Below are positions 7,715 through 14,230 of a DNA stretch of 36,470 nucleotides, one piece after another. Source of the stretch: Lachnospiraceae bacterium (GTDB lineage Bacteria > Bacillota > Clostridia > Lachnospirales > Lachnospiraceae); contig CAJTGD010000049.1 of NCBI GenBank assembly GCA_910575475.1, forward strand, positions 1-36,470, in the 5' to 3' direction. Position 1 is the first letter of the stretch; each line of letters starts with the position of its first letter. The notes under the pieces were generated by a model. The model did no database searches. It was not told the DNA's origin and was given only the letters and a program-made list of their open reading frames with translations. The position numbers and the translations under genes are program-made.

Positions 7715-7963
7715 TTAATCCTCCGCTTTCACCAGTTTATAACCTACAAGTCTAATTGCCCTTGGTGAATTTCCTTTTATTTCTATTCTCCCCTCTTTCT
7801 CTAACTTACAAAGCTGACTATATACGCTTGACGTAGAGCTTAAATATGTTCCTTCGCATATTTCTCTTATGCTAGGAGCAAATAAATTTTCAGTAATAAA
7901 TTTTACAAGAAAATCATATACTAACTCTTTGCTATCTCCATCCTGTCTAATTTGATTTTCCAT
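7715..7963 (-). CDS. LexA-type winged-helix DNA-binding protein, stand-alone
   Basis: 82 aa. 'KELVYDFLVKFITENLFAPSIREIC' followed by 'SSTSSVYSQLCKLEKEGRIE' is the LexA DNA-binding winged helix, with the S-x-V-x-x-x-L-x-x-L recognition helix. No protease domain follows. It lies between the serine recombinase (40 bp upstream) and a small gene, all leftward, and probably forms part of that operon. A paralogous stand-alone winged-helix protein is at 3006-3206. It probably acts as a transcriptional repressor of the element. Confidence 0.82.
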   Translation of the reverse strand: MENQIRQDGDSKELVYDFLVKFITENLFAPSIREICEGTYLSSTSSVYSQLCKLEKEGRIEIKGNSPRAIRLVGYKLVKAED

Positions 7964-8002
7964 ATCGCTCTAATCCCCTTCCTATTACTTATAGTTTTTC
8001 CA

Positions 8003-8596
8003 TTATTGCTGTTCCACAATCCGCAAGTATTTATAAACGGAATTTCTACTAAGCCCTGTGAGCCTTGCAAACTCTGACAAATTTATTCCACCATTTGAGA
8101 ACTTTGGATAATATCTAAAAAATGATTGCGGTATATCTTCTATTGTGGTTCTATTCCGTCCAATGTGTTTTCCTTTTGCTCTGGCATTTTCCATTCCAGA
8201 CTTTATCCTCTGAATCGTAATCTCTCTTTCCATCTGAGCAAAAACAGACATCATACGCAGCATTCCCATTGTCATAGGGTCAATCTCATTGCCTGTACAG
8301 TTCACAATGAAACCTCCTACGATTAATTTTAGTTTCCTGTCCTCTATCATTTCCAATATTTCACATAATTGTTTTGTGGAACGTGATAATCTACTAACCT
8401 CTGTACAGGCGATTGTATCACCGCTCTTTACTGTTGCAAGAAGTTGTTGTAATTTCTCCCTGTCTTCATGGGATCCACTTTCATATTCCCAAAAAATATT
8501 ATGTTCCTTGATCCCCATAGATATTAATTCTCTTTTTTGTCTCCCGATATCCTGTTTATCCTCATTCGTTGAAGCTCTGGCATATCCATATTTCAT
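8003..8596 (-). CDS. Serine recombinase / resolvase-invertase
   Basis: About 197 aa from the ATG at 8596 (AGGAG 8 nt upstream; GTG and ATG just before it are too close to the ribosome binding site). The N-terminal resolvase domain has the nucleophile in 'YARAST', 'EVSRLSRS' around residue 70 and 'MLRMMSVFAQMEREITIQRI' entering the long E-helix. A C-terminal helix-turn-helix ('NLSEFARLTGLSRNSVYKYL') binds DNA. This length and layout fit small Tn3-type resolvases or invertases, not large serine integrases. It may resolve multimers of a plasmid-like element or invert a segment. No clear res/inversion site was found next to it. Confidence 0.9.
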   Translation of the reverse strand: MKYGYARASTNEDKQDIGRQKRELISMGIKEHNIFWEYESGSHEDREKLQQLLATVKSGDTIACTEVSRLSRSTKQLCEILEMIEDRKLKLIVGGFIVNCTGNEIDPMTMGMLRMMSVFAQMEREITIQRIKSGMENARAKGKHIGRNRTTIEDIPQSFFRYYPKFSNGGINLSEFARLTGLSRNSVYKYLRIVEQQ

Positions 8597-8810
8597 ATTC
8601 ATCACTCCTGATTCATAAATAGAATTGTTAAAGAAAAGGTATTTATAATTTCTTTAACAAAATCCTTTATTTTTTCCCTGTTTTCAACACAAAAATATAT
8701 ATCTTCCATCTGTTTATGTTTTCAGATGTTTTCTTGAGCAACTTTTCCAGACCGCTTTCTAATCCTTGATTTATCCTGTTTCTTCCTATATAATATGGAT
8801 ATCGCAGGAG

Positions 8811-9086
8811 GTGATCCACATAAACATTGAACTCAAACCCACAAGTAAAATCAAAATATTCTTCCAGGGCATACACAACGCATTAGAAGATATTTTATTT
8901 TCCGCTGTCCTTCATATTCCAGAATCGTTCCTTCCAGTGTTCCTCATGAACTGGTTAGACAGATACACTACAAAACGTAGTCAGGAACTACAGCAAGAGA
9001 TCATCCGTCAGCAATGGAAACAGGTATCTCTTGAAAAGGCTGTTGAAGAAATTCATTCCAGATCGAAGCAAGATATATCTGATTGA
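8811..9086 (+). CDS. Small conserved mobile-element protein with unusual start
   Basis: 89-92 aa, rightward, in an otherwise leftward region. The conserved body begins 'INIELKPTSKIKIFFQGIHN' and continues 'HIPESFLPVFLMNWLDRYT' with a charged helical C-terminus. I believe relatives are common on clostridial conjugative elements, but I know no function. The start is odd: a perfect anti-16S match AGGAGGTGATC (8806-8816) is followed at ideal distance by ATA (8820), with no ATG. The alternatives are a GTG at 8811 inside the Shine-Dalgarno and a far TTG at 8766. I give the GTG-bounded extent. Confidence 0.65.
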   Translation: MIHINIELKPTSKIKIFFQGIHNALEDILFSAVLHIPESFLPVFLMNWLDRYTTKRSQELQQEIIRQQWKQVSLEKAVEEIHSRSKQDISD

Positions 9087-9092
9087 ATACAG

Positions 9093-9116
9093 AAGGAGGG
9101 ATTGCCCCTCCTCCTT
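9093..9116 (+). terminator. Hairpin terminator after the small rightward gene
   Basis: AAGGAGG and CCTCCTT arms flank a short loop just after the stop of the preceding gene. There is no strong T run, so termination may be weak or shared with the leftward gene at 9145. Confidence 0.45.
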
Positions 9117-9144
9117 AACATTTTCCCTGTTTGCTTTCCATGTA

Positions 9145-9336
9145 TCAATACCCACTTATCGCCCAGCTTATTATCAGATATACAGGAGCCAACACATAAA
9201 ATGAAAACAGTATCATATTAGCTTTTATCTGTTCTATTCTCGCCTTACGTTTCTTCCGCTTGCTTTCCTCTCTGTATAAAATCTTCCTTGCCTGATCCAG
9301 TGTATAGTAATCATATGTAGCAACTATTTTCTGCAT
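9145..9336 (-). CDS. Small single-pass membrane protein
   Basis: 63 aa. A basic N-terminal half ('SKRKKRKARIEQIK') is followed by one membrane segment 'MILFSFYVLAPVYLIISWAI' at the C-terminus. AGGAG lies 10 nt before the ATG. By the positive-inside rule the N-terminus would be cytoplasmic. Function is unknown; it sits in a leftward series of small mobile-element genes. Confidence 0.65.
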   Translation of the reverse strand: MQKIVATYDYYTLDQARKILYREESKRKKRKARIEQIKANMILFSFYVLAPVYLIISWAISGY

Positions 9337-9356
9337 TGTAACCTGTCTCCTTTTTA

Positions 9357-9641
9357 TTAATTCTGCTGAAAAAACTTCACCAATCTGATTCCATCACAAA
9401 TCCCCTGGATATACGCCTGTTCCATATAAGCTGTGCCAGTATCATTTTCAATATCTGACATATTATTGATTGCTTTCATTGTTTTTTCATTCAGATTAAG
9501 CATTTCTATCTTTCTGGACGCTTCATTCATCTTTTCCTGATCGTTTTGATATTCTTCTGAATTTCGATAATCATACATATTGTCTTCTCGAAATTTACTT
9601 AGCAAAGCTTTTAAACGTTCTTCCCAATCTTCCTTTTGCAT
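9357..9641 (-). CDS. Small helical protein, mobile-element family
   Basis: 94 aa from the ATG at 9641 (GGAAGG 9 nt upstream); an in-frame TTG at 9692 inside the preceding gene is a less likely start. It is acidic and helical, ending 'AYMEQAYIQGICDGIRLVKFF', a pattern shared with several small Lachnospiraceae DUF families of the DUF6809 kind. That match is tentative. It follows the 256-aa gene closely and probably belongs to the same transcript. Confidence 0.6.
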   Translation of the reverse strand: MQKEDWEERLKALLSKFREDNMYDYRNSEEYQNDQEKMNEASRKIEMLNLNEKTMKAINNMSDIENDTGTAYMEQAYIQGICDGIRLVKFFQQN

Positions 9642-9681
9642 ACAAATACGCCTTCCCTTCTTCCCATAATTCTTCCGCAGG

Positions 9682-10452
9682 TCACATTTCAAATAATTCC
9701 TTTAATGCTCTTGGTTGATACTGTCTATGATCCATTCGTCTAATATTTTTCAAAATCTGTTTCGCTGAAAGTTCTCCGCATATTCCAGAAACAATATAAT
9801 CTATTTTATGAATTTCATCTTTAATCTTCCGGCGGTGGTGAAGCCGCTCCTGCAGTAATTTATACATCTTGAAGCCATTGCATACGTTGTAATTATGGAA
9901 CTCCATAGCGTGGTAAATATCCGTAACTTCCCTTTCTACTTTTGCAAGCTCTAACATAAGATAAATTTTCCGTTTCGATATAGTATTAAATCCAATATCA
10001 AATAGACTGTCTGATTCCAAGAGTCTCTCAATATCCAAATTCTCCACCGAAGATAAATCCTCTTTTATTTCCGCTGCTGATACTATTTTCCAGTTAGATT
10101 TATGCAATATATCCTCACTCAAATTTTTCAAGATATTTAGTATTTTCGTATATTTGAGTTTCACAGAATGGTCATAATCATTTACTACAATATTTTTTTC
10201 TGTCACATGATCATAACCTATATAGTTCTTCCCATCAGTAAGCACATACTGTGGCTCCTTCCTCCGCATTTTATCCAGAGCGGTATCAAACACATAATAG
10301 CCTTTTGTTTTTCCACAGCACTTTTTCTTTACATCTATAGCCCTTTTTATTGATTGGAAATCATGCGCTTCTGACTTATTTTGCACCTTAATAATTTTTC
10401 CAGCTTCATCACGTGCAATATAATATTTTCCATTCGTTAATACAATTGACAT
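9682..10452 (-). CDS. Uncharacterised protein with an N-terminal repeated segment
   Basis: 256 aa. The N-terminal half contains two related segments, 'VLTNGKYYIARDEAGKI' (about residues 4-20) and 'VLTDGKNYIGYDHVTEK' (about 69-85), each followed by a Lys-rich helix. This suggests a duplicated small beta-rich module. The C-terminal half is helical with a basic end ('MDHRQYQPRALKELFEM'). No family is recognised with confidence. It is the first of a leftward run (9.1-10.5 kb) and is specific to mobile-element context. Confidence 0.6.
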   Translation of the reverse strand: MSIVLTNGKYYIARDEAGKIIKVQNKSEAHDFQSIKRAIDVKKKCCGKTKGYYVFDTALDKMRRKEPQYVLTDGKNYIGYDHVTEKNIVVNDYDHSVKLKYTKILNILKNLSEDILHKSNWKIVSAAEIKEDLSSVENLDIERLLESDSLFDIGFNTISKRKIYLMLELAKVEREVTDIYHAMEFHNYNVCNGFKMYKLLQERLHHRRKIKDEIHKIDYIVSGICGELSAKQILKNIRRMDHRQYQPRALKELFEM

Positions 10453-10471
10453 ATTCCTTCTACCTCTAAAG

Positions 10472-10642
10472 CTACATATAAACCTGATTGTAAATGCTTA
10501 AAATCTTCCGCTGGCCTTCGTCATACGTGACGCATGAATCAATGATATTCTGAATATCTTTTCTTTCCAAAAGGCCGAAATCATCAGCTAAAACTTTTAG
10601 CTCTCTTCTTTCTTCTCGGCAAAGATTCCTCATTTTAGACAT
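10472..10642 (-). CDS. 56-aa hypothetical protein
   Basis: A short gene: ATG at 10642 with GGTGG 7 nt upstream, ending in TAG at 10474-10472. It begins 'MSKMRNLCREERRELKVLAD' and ends 'QRKILSIYNQVYM'. It is helical and charged and lies 19 bp upstream of the 256-aa gene in the same direction, so it is likely co-transcribed. No function can be assigned. Confidence 0.6.
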   Translation of the reverse strand: MSKMRNLCREERRELKVLADDFGLLERKDIQNIIDSCVTYDEGQRKILSIYNQVYM

Positions 10643-10689
10643 AAATTTTCCACCGCCTTTAATTTTTAATTATTTGACTCATGAGCAAA

Positions 10690-10729
10690 TGACCGTGGTA
10701 GGAATCGAACCTACCATAATACACCAGTC
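10690..10729 (-). other. tRNA-like acceptor/T-arm minihelix
   Basis: Read leftward, GACTGGTG (10729-10722) pairs, with one bulge and one G-U, with CACGGTC (10697-10691). Between them is a T-arm of exactly tRNA geometry: a 5-bp GTAGG/CCTAC stem with the 7-nt loop TTCGATT. The D and anticodon arms are absent, and no 5' half of a tRNA is found upstream. It may be the 3' end of a tRNA gene captured as an attachment-site remnant, or a tRNA mimic. It lies between two small genes. Confidence 0.45.
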
Positions 10730-10740
10730 AGCCTAAATTT

Positions 10741-10905
10741 TTATTTCCGCATCAGCTTTGAATCATCAAACCAACGCATTGATCCATCCTTATTGATAGG
10801 AATTTCAACTCTCTTTCCATTGCCGAAGCGGATCACTTTTGATAACCTACCTTTTCCATCCTCTGTAAGTTCCGCTCTTATAAAAATTCTTGTTTCCGTA
10901 CTCAT
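10741..10905 (-). CDS. 54-aa hypothetical protein
   Basis: ATG at 10905 (or an in-frame ATG two codons earlier at 10911) after GGGAG; stop TAA at 10743-10741. It starts 'MSTETRIFIRAELTEDGKGR' and contains 'VIRFGNGKRVEIPINKDGSM', suggesting a small beta-rich fold. It directly follows the DUF262 gene (20 bp gap) in the same direction. Function is unknown. Confidence 0.6.
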   Translation of the reverse strand: MSTETRIFIRAELTEDGKGRLSKVIRFGNGKRVEIPINKDGSMRWFDDSKLMRK

Positions 10906-10925
10906 ACGCATCAATCTCCCTTTCT

Positions 10926-12017
10926 CTATGCTACTTTTTCAACCTCTGTACAATGCTGTTTTATTAGTTCCACTAAATAGTTTAATTTTCCGTGTACAAC
11001 ACCTGAATCCCTCGTTGAATGGTTAATATCCAATTCATTCCATGTTTTTCCATCAATTTCTGTCTCATTTCCACCATTTACAAACCATTCAAGAAACTCT
11101 CCAAACTCTTTATCATTTCTTCCAAGTTCTGTAAATGCTTTAAATGCTGCCACGAAGATATATGCATTCTTGCTACTGAATAATGATCTGATTTCCGTTG
11201 TGTGATCTATTGATTCCGTTAATCTGGTAAGAAGATTGTCCAGACTTTCAAAATCGTCAATACACGCATTCTCATTCAACCATTTGAAGCCTTGCTTTGT
11301 ATCTTTCTTATACTTATTCGGATAGTTGCACAGAAGTACCATATCCCCGACAACTCTTTCAAATGTTCCGTTTATCCTTCCTTTTTGGCTGTAGGAATAA
11401 ACATCCAGAAAGAACCTATTCTGCGTTATATCTCTTATTTCCCGTGCGAACGCATCTATATAGGTAAATGCCTTTTGTGCCTGATTCATTGCCTTGTGAT
11501 TGTTATATTTCCGTACAAGTTTAGAAATTTCTGTAGTATCACAGTTTTGGTGTATCGCCACTTCAAGCTGATATCCGTTGAAACGCTCCTGCAGTTCTTC
11601 TGGCAACTGTTCATAGGTTTTATTCCGGATATCATACTCAACAGATTCCCATACAAGCTCACCTTGTTCATCCCTTTTTAAATTTCCGCTTTCATCCATA
11701 ACTTTCCGCTGATATGTAACCATGTATTCATCAATATTTTTTGTGATTCTGGTATTAGCGTATTTGAATAAGGAAAGCGAAGAGGATCGCTGTAATCCGT
11801 CAATTATCCATTGTCTAGTGATTCCGTTAACCGTTTCCTCACCTAATATAATAGGTGGAATATAGCCATCTGTTAAAACCGTAGCGATTAATTCATTTAC
11901 CATATTAGAGTTCCATTGACCGGATAACCGCTGACATTCCTGATCCGTGCGGATTGTTTCCGCTTTCATCAATTTTAAATACTGTTCCAAGCTGTAGGTC
12001 TGTTTTCTAATCTTCAT
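10926..12017 (-). CDS. DUF262-domain protein (ParB/GmrSD-N-like)
   Basis: 363 aa with GGAAGGGG 6 nt before the ATG. The N-terminal region has DUF262 features: 'DQECQRLSGQWN', then 'PPIILGEE' and 'QWIIDGLQRSSSL', where the DGxQR motif is the conserved ParB/sulfiredoxin-like active-site loop. The C-terminal half is helical and family-specific. DUF262 is the NTPase/nuclease domain of type IV restriction protein GmrSD and also occurs in many mobile-element proteins. There is no C-terminal DUF1524/HNH domain here. It begins 13 bp after a sigma-70-like gene, so the two probably form a unit. Confidence 0.78.
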   Translation of the reverse strand: MKIRKQTYSLEQYLKLMKAETIRTDQECQRLSGQWNSNMVNELIATVLTDGYIPPIILGEETVNGITRQWIIDGLQRSSSLSLFKYANTRITKNIDEYMVTYQRKVMDESGNLKRDEQGELVWESVEYDIRNKTYEQLPEELQERFNGYQLEVAIHQNCDTTEISKLVRKYNNHKAMNQAQKAFTYIDAFAREIRDITQNRFFLDVYSYSQKGRINGTFERVVGDMVLLCNYPNKYKKDTKQGFKWLNENACIDDFESLDNLLTRLTESIDHTTEIRSLFSSKNAYIFVAAFKAFTELGRNDKEFGEFLEWFVNGGNETEIDGKTWNELDINHSTRDSGVVHGKLNYLVELIKQHCTEVEKVA

Positions 12018-12030
12018 TGATATCCCCTTC

Positions 12031-12612
12031 CTAAAATAATATTTTTACATTTTCATAACTTCTCATAATCCGCAGATTTTCCGTATACTCTGTTGACGAT
12101 ATTTTTAAGATTTGCCGTATCTCACCAGACTTGTAACCATCCATAAGCATGTTCAAGATTCTAATCTGCTGTTTTGACAATCTCGAAACATAGGTTTGTA
12201 CCTTATCCTGGAATTGATCCTTTTCCTGTCTCCTGACCACTTCCTCAAAAGTATCAAAATCAGATGCCACGCAATCCATAAGGCTGTACTCTTCATCATT
12301 TTCACTTGCCGCATCCAACGAGACAGCAAATTGATTCAAAATTCTTTTTTGTCTGTGTCTGTATTCTAATTCCGTTTTGAACTTCTTTGATAAACAGCTA
12401 TGAAGAAAACCCTCAAATTTAACGCCCATATCCGGATCATACGAATTGTAAGCCTGCCACAATACCAGGTTCGCGACTGAATAAAAATCATCATAATCCG
12501 CATTTGTCAATGGTTCATTAAATTTCATGAATATTGATCGTGACATTCTTTTTAGTTTGTACATATCATTTTCGCAGTACGGTTCTAATACCGCAAAATT
12601 ATTACTATTCAT
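12031..12612 (-). CDS. Sigma-70-family RNA polymerase sigma factor
   Basis: 193 aa. Region 2 is visible at about residues 15-75 ('DYDDFYSVANLVLWQAYNSYDP', then 'KFEGFLHSCLSKKFKTEL'). A region-4-like helix-turn-helix is at about 145-185 ('LSKQQIRILNMLMDGYKSGEIRQIL'). Length and domain order fit small mobile-element sigma factors of the Tn916-type orf7 or phage/ECF-like group. It is immediately upstream of the DUF262 gene. I infer that it directs transcription of element genes; the target promoters are not identified. Confidence 0.82.
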   Translation of the reverse strand: MNSNNFAVLEPYCENDMYKLKRMSRSIFMKFNEPLTNADYDDFYSVANLVLWQAYNSYDPDMGVKFEGFLHSCLSKKFKTELEYRHRQKRILNQFAVSLDAASENDEEYSLMDCVASDFDTFEEVVRRQEKDQFQDKVQTYVSRLSKQQIRILNMLMDGYKSGEIRQILKISSTEYTENLRIMRSYENVKILF

Positions 12613-12712
12613 TTTCCCTTTTCACCTCACTTTCTTCTGACCACCTCCCACCTTTACCAGATGGGAACGCTCACAGCTTAAAGCCCTGTTTATAGTGGCT
12701 GTGACCACTCTG

Positions 12713-12994
12713 TTATTTGATTCTAAGTACCTTGAAGGAATTTACTTTTTCAAACGGCTTCAAATCTTCGCCAAAAATCTCTTTCAGCTTGTCCTTATCT
12801 AATGTGGTGCGGTTCTGCGGTTTATATGTGATCTTCGCCGTGTCTGTAATCTCTGTATCAATCTCTTTTTCAATCATGTATGAAATGATCTCACACTCAA
12901 CCGCTTTCACTTCGTTTTCAAGCTCTTCTTTCATAGTTTTCAAACTTCTTAACTCCTGAACTTTGTTTTCTAACTCTTTTTTCGTAATGCACAT
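12713..12994 (-). CDS. Phage/ICE-type coiled-coil protein
   Basis: 93 aa. An N-terminal coiled coil ('ELENKVQELRSLKTMKEELE') is followed by a beta segment 'ITYKPQNRTTLDKDKLKE' and the end 'FEKVNSFKVLRIK'. This organisation is common in small prophage proteins of the early region, whose function is not known. GGAAGG lies 9 nt before the ATG. A long structured leader (13033-13139) precedes it. Confidence 0.65.
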   Translation of the reverse strand: MCITKKELENKVQELRSLKTMKEELENEVKAVECEIISYMIEKEIDTEITDTAKITYKPQNRTTLDKDKLKEIFGEDLKPFEKVNSFKVLRIK

Positions 12995-13032
12995 ACCCTT
13001 TTACCTTCCTTTTCTTATATTTAGTTTGATTA

Positions 13033-13139
13033 GCAGCAACCCCTAAAAACATCTTCCTAACTATTGTCTCTCATACAGATACCACTCACAGGTATATGGC
13101 TTTTAAGTTTATGGACGCTTTCGGCTTATCCGGTTGCTA
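13033..13139 (-). ncRNA. Candidate structured leader RNA
   Basis: In the leftward leader of the 12713-12994 gene, GCAACC (13137-13132) can close with GGTTGC (13041-13036), enclosing about 90 nt. Inside are a hairpin with ATACC/GGTAT arms and a 7-nt loop (13079-13095), and a small GGA..GC-CGAAA-GC..TCC hairpin (13113-13131). The 5' side follows the terminator of the upstream gene directly. Together these suggest a folded regulatory RNA. I cannot match it to a known riboswitch or ribozyme class. Confidence 0.4.
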
Positions 13140-13149
13140 TAAAATTAAA

Positions 13150-13194
13150 AAAGGTGTAAAGCCTTTAATAATTCAATAAAGACTTTACACCTTT
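13150..13194. terminator. Terminator with 12-bp perfect stem
   Basis: AAAGGTGTAAAG (13150-13161) pairs perfectly with CTTTACACCTTT (13183-13194). Read leftward it is followed by a T-rich run, so it ends the transcript of the 47-aa gene. Part of its sequence recurs at about 13436-13460, where it forms the -35 region of that gene's promoter. Confidence 0.7.
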
Positions 13195-13219
13195 AGGTTT
13201 TGGTTATTTGATTATACTG

Positions 13220-13363
13220 TCAATCTCCATCCTCTAGCATAGACTGTAAAACATCTCTCAATTCTTGTAATTCAGTGTTATCTTTAACAACTTTTAGCAC
13301 ATTATCAACTTGCATTAAGATAAGCCTGATAATGCCTTGAAATTGTTTATTCGTCATACCCAT
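13220..13363 (-). CDS. 47-aa mobile-element protein
   Basis: ATG at 13363 preceded by GGGAGG 7 nt upstream, stop TGA at 13222-13220. It begins 'MGMTNKQFQGIIRLILMQVD' and is a single helical domain. Short 'MTNxQF..II.LI' proteins recur on Firmicute mobile elements with no known function. It has its own promoter (13416-13444) and terminator (13150-13194). Confidence 0.68.
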   Translation of the reverse strand: MGMTNKQFQGIIRLILMQVDNVLKVVKDNTELQELRDVLQSMLEDGD

Positions 13364-13415
13364 AGAATCGCCTCCCTTCTATATAATATGAAAATATCGT
13401 CTATGAGATACCTTC

Positions 13416-13444
13416 ATTATAACAAAAGGAAATTTAGGTGTAAA
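13416..13444 (-). promoter_or_regulatory. Promoter of the 47-aa gene
   Basis: Leftward TTTACA (13444-13439), a 17-bp spacer and a perfect TATAAT (13421-13416). It lies only about 45 bp beyond the hammerhead ribozyme, so the ribozyme-bearing transcript can read into it. Confidence 0.65.
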
Positions 13445-13489
13445 GCCTTTATTCAATTATCAAAGTGCGTAGGATTTTGATATTGCCAT

Positions 13490-13548
13490 AATCCCGACTC
13501 CCTGTTATGGGAGTTTCGTCTTAATTCTCAAAGACTCGTCAGGGGATC
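13490..13548 (-). ncRNA. Type I hammerhead ribozyme
   Basis: Read leftward, all core elements are present in order: stem I 5' strand GAUCCC (13548-13543), CUGACGA (13542-13536), stem II GUCUU/AAGAC with an 8-nt loop (13535-13518), GAAA (13517-13514), stem III CUCCC/GGGAG with the 6-nt loop AUAACA (13513-13498), U16.1 at 13497 pairing with A15.1 at 13514, C17 at 13496, and stem I 3' strand GGGAUU (13495-13490). Stems II and III are closed and stem I is open, which makes it type I. Predicted cleavage is after the C at 13496 (GUC triplet). It starts directly at the stop codon of the 61-aa gene, so it would set that mRNA's 3' end by self-cleavage. Every nucleotide known to be invariant in the catalytic core matches. 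Confidence 0.93.
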
Positions 13549-13734
13549 TTATTGAATCTGCATTTCCACATCATATTTGTTATCTATAATGTGCCTTAGA
13601 AGAAATACAGATTTTGTATTCGATTTTGAAAGTTGTTTTGTGCCGAATATGATCGCTTCGTCTCTGGATCCGATGTAAAAGGATTCATTGTTTGCTCCAT
13701 CATTGTAAAATACTTCGATTCTATATTCTTTCAT
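13549..13734 (-). CDS. 61-aa protein, hammerhead-linked
   Basis: ATG at 13734 with AAAGGAGG about 8 nt upstream, preferred over an earlier in-frame start that overlaps the upstream gene. It begins 'MKEYRIEVFYNDGANNESFY' and looks like a small alpha/beta protein. The stop codon (13551-13549) abuts the hammerhead ribozyme. It overlaps no other real gene and follows the 88-aa gene by 16 bp, so both come from the operator-controlled promoter at 14100-14128. Function is unknown. Confidence 0.65.
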   Translation of the reverse strand: MKEYRIEVFYNDGANNESFYIGSRDEAIIFGTKQLSKSNTKSVFLLRHIIDNKYDVEMQIQ

Positions 13735-13750
13735 ATTCTTATATCCTCCT

Positions 13751-14017
13751 TTATGCAATCCCCATCATTTCATCTAAATAAATTCTTAAGCTGCCCTTAC
13801 GGATGTAACCTCTACCAACGCTTGTATAATGAATCTTGTGTTTGTGGTAGTTGTGATAACCTTCCTCACTTGACCATGCTGCTATCAGATCACAGTTATC
13901 TTCATATCGGTCGATAACATCCGGTTCAAATATTGCTATGCCGAAGGTATTACAGAATGCCATAACACCTATTGGTTGAATGTCTTTGTATCTCTGATAC
14001 CTTGCCGTATTCTTCAT
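13751..14017 (-). CDS. 88-aa hypothetical protein, RHH-regulated
   Basis: ATG at 14017 with GGGAG 9 nt upstream; the long upstream frame is discarded because it runs through the promoter and operators. The protein is aromatic- and histidine-rich near its C-terminus ('SSEEGYHNYHKHKIHYTSVG'), with no known domain. It is transcribed leftward from a promoter whose -10 lies inside operator 1 of the ribbon-helix-helix regulator. It leads a two-gene unit ending in the hammerhead ribozyme. Confidence 0.6.
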   Translation of the reverse strand: MKNTARYQRYKDIQPIGVMAFCNTFGIAIFEPDVIDRYEDNCDLIAAWSSEEGYHNYHKHKIHYTSVGRGYIRKGSLRIYLDEMMGIA

Positions 14018-14086
14018 TGTAATGATCTCCCTTCCTTCTATTGTGATTACTCTTTGTGTTTCGTTGTTGTTTTGCATGGTCTTATT

Positions 14087-14128
14087 ATATACTGTACCCA
14101 GTATATTGTCTATTGACATTTTTAACAA
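14087..14128 (-). promoter_or_regulatory. Leftward promoter with operator 1
   Basis: TTGTTA (14128-14123), a 17-bp spacer and TATACT (14105-14100). The -10 is part of a perfect palindrome ATATACTG-TACC-CAGTATAT (14087-14106), the fullest copy of an operator that occurs five times around the RHH gene. A bound repressor would block the promoter directly. Confidence 0.7.
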
Positions 14129-14129
14129 A

Positions 14130-14142
14130 TGTACCCAGTATA
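14130..14142. promoter_or_regulatory. Operator 2 (half-conserved)
   Basis: TGTACCCAGTATA in direct orientation between the two divergent promoters. Confidence 0.6.
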
Positions 14143-14156
14143 TTTTGTGAATTTTG

Positions 14157-14200
14157 TATACTGGGTACATATTGTTTTTTTTAACATTTCATGTTATGAT
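14157..14200 (+). promoter_or_regulatory. Rightward promoter of the RHH gene with operator 3
   Basis: TTGTTT (14172-14177), a 17-bp spacer and TATGAT (14195-14200), 30 nt before the ATG. Operator 3 (TATACTGGGTACA, 14157-14169, inverted) touches the -35, consistent with autoregulation. Confidence 0.65.
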
Positions 14201-14230
14201 AAATTATTAATATATGAAGAAGGTGAAATC

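Noticed and set aside
8667..8876. Leftward 69-codon frame opposite the small rightward gene
   Set aside because: It overlaps the Shine-Dalgarno and 5' part of a better-supported gene and has no ribosome binding site of its own.
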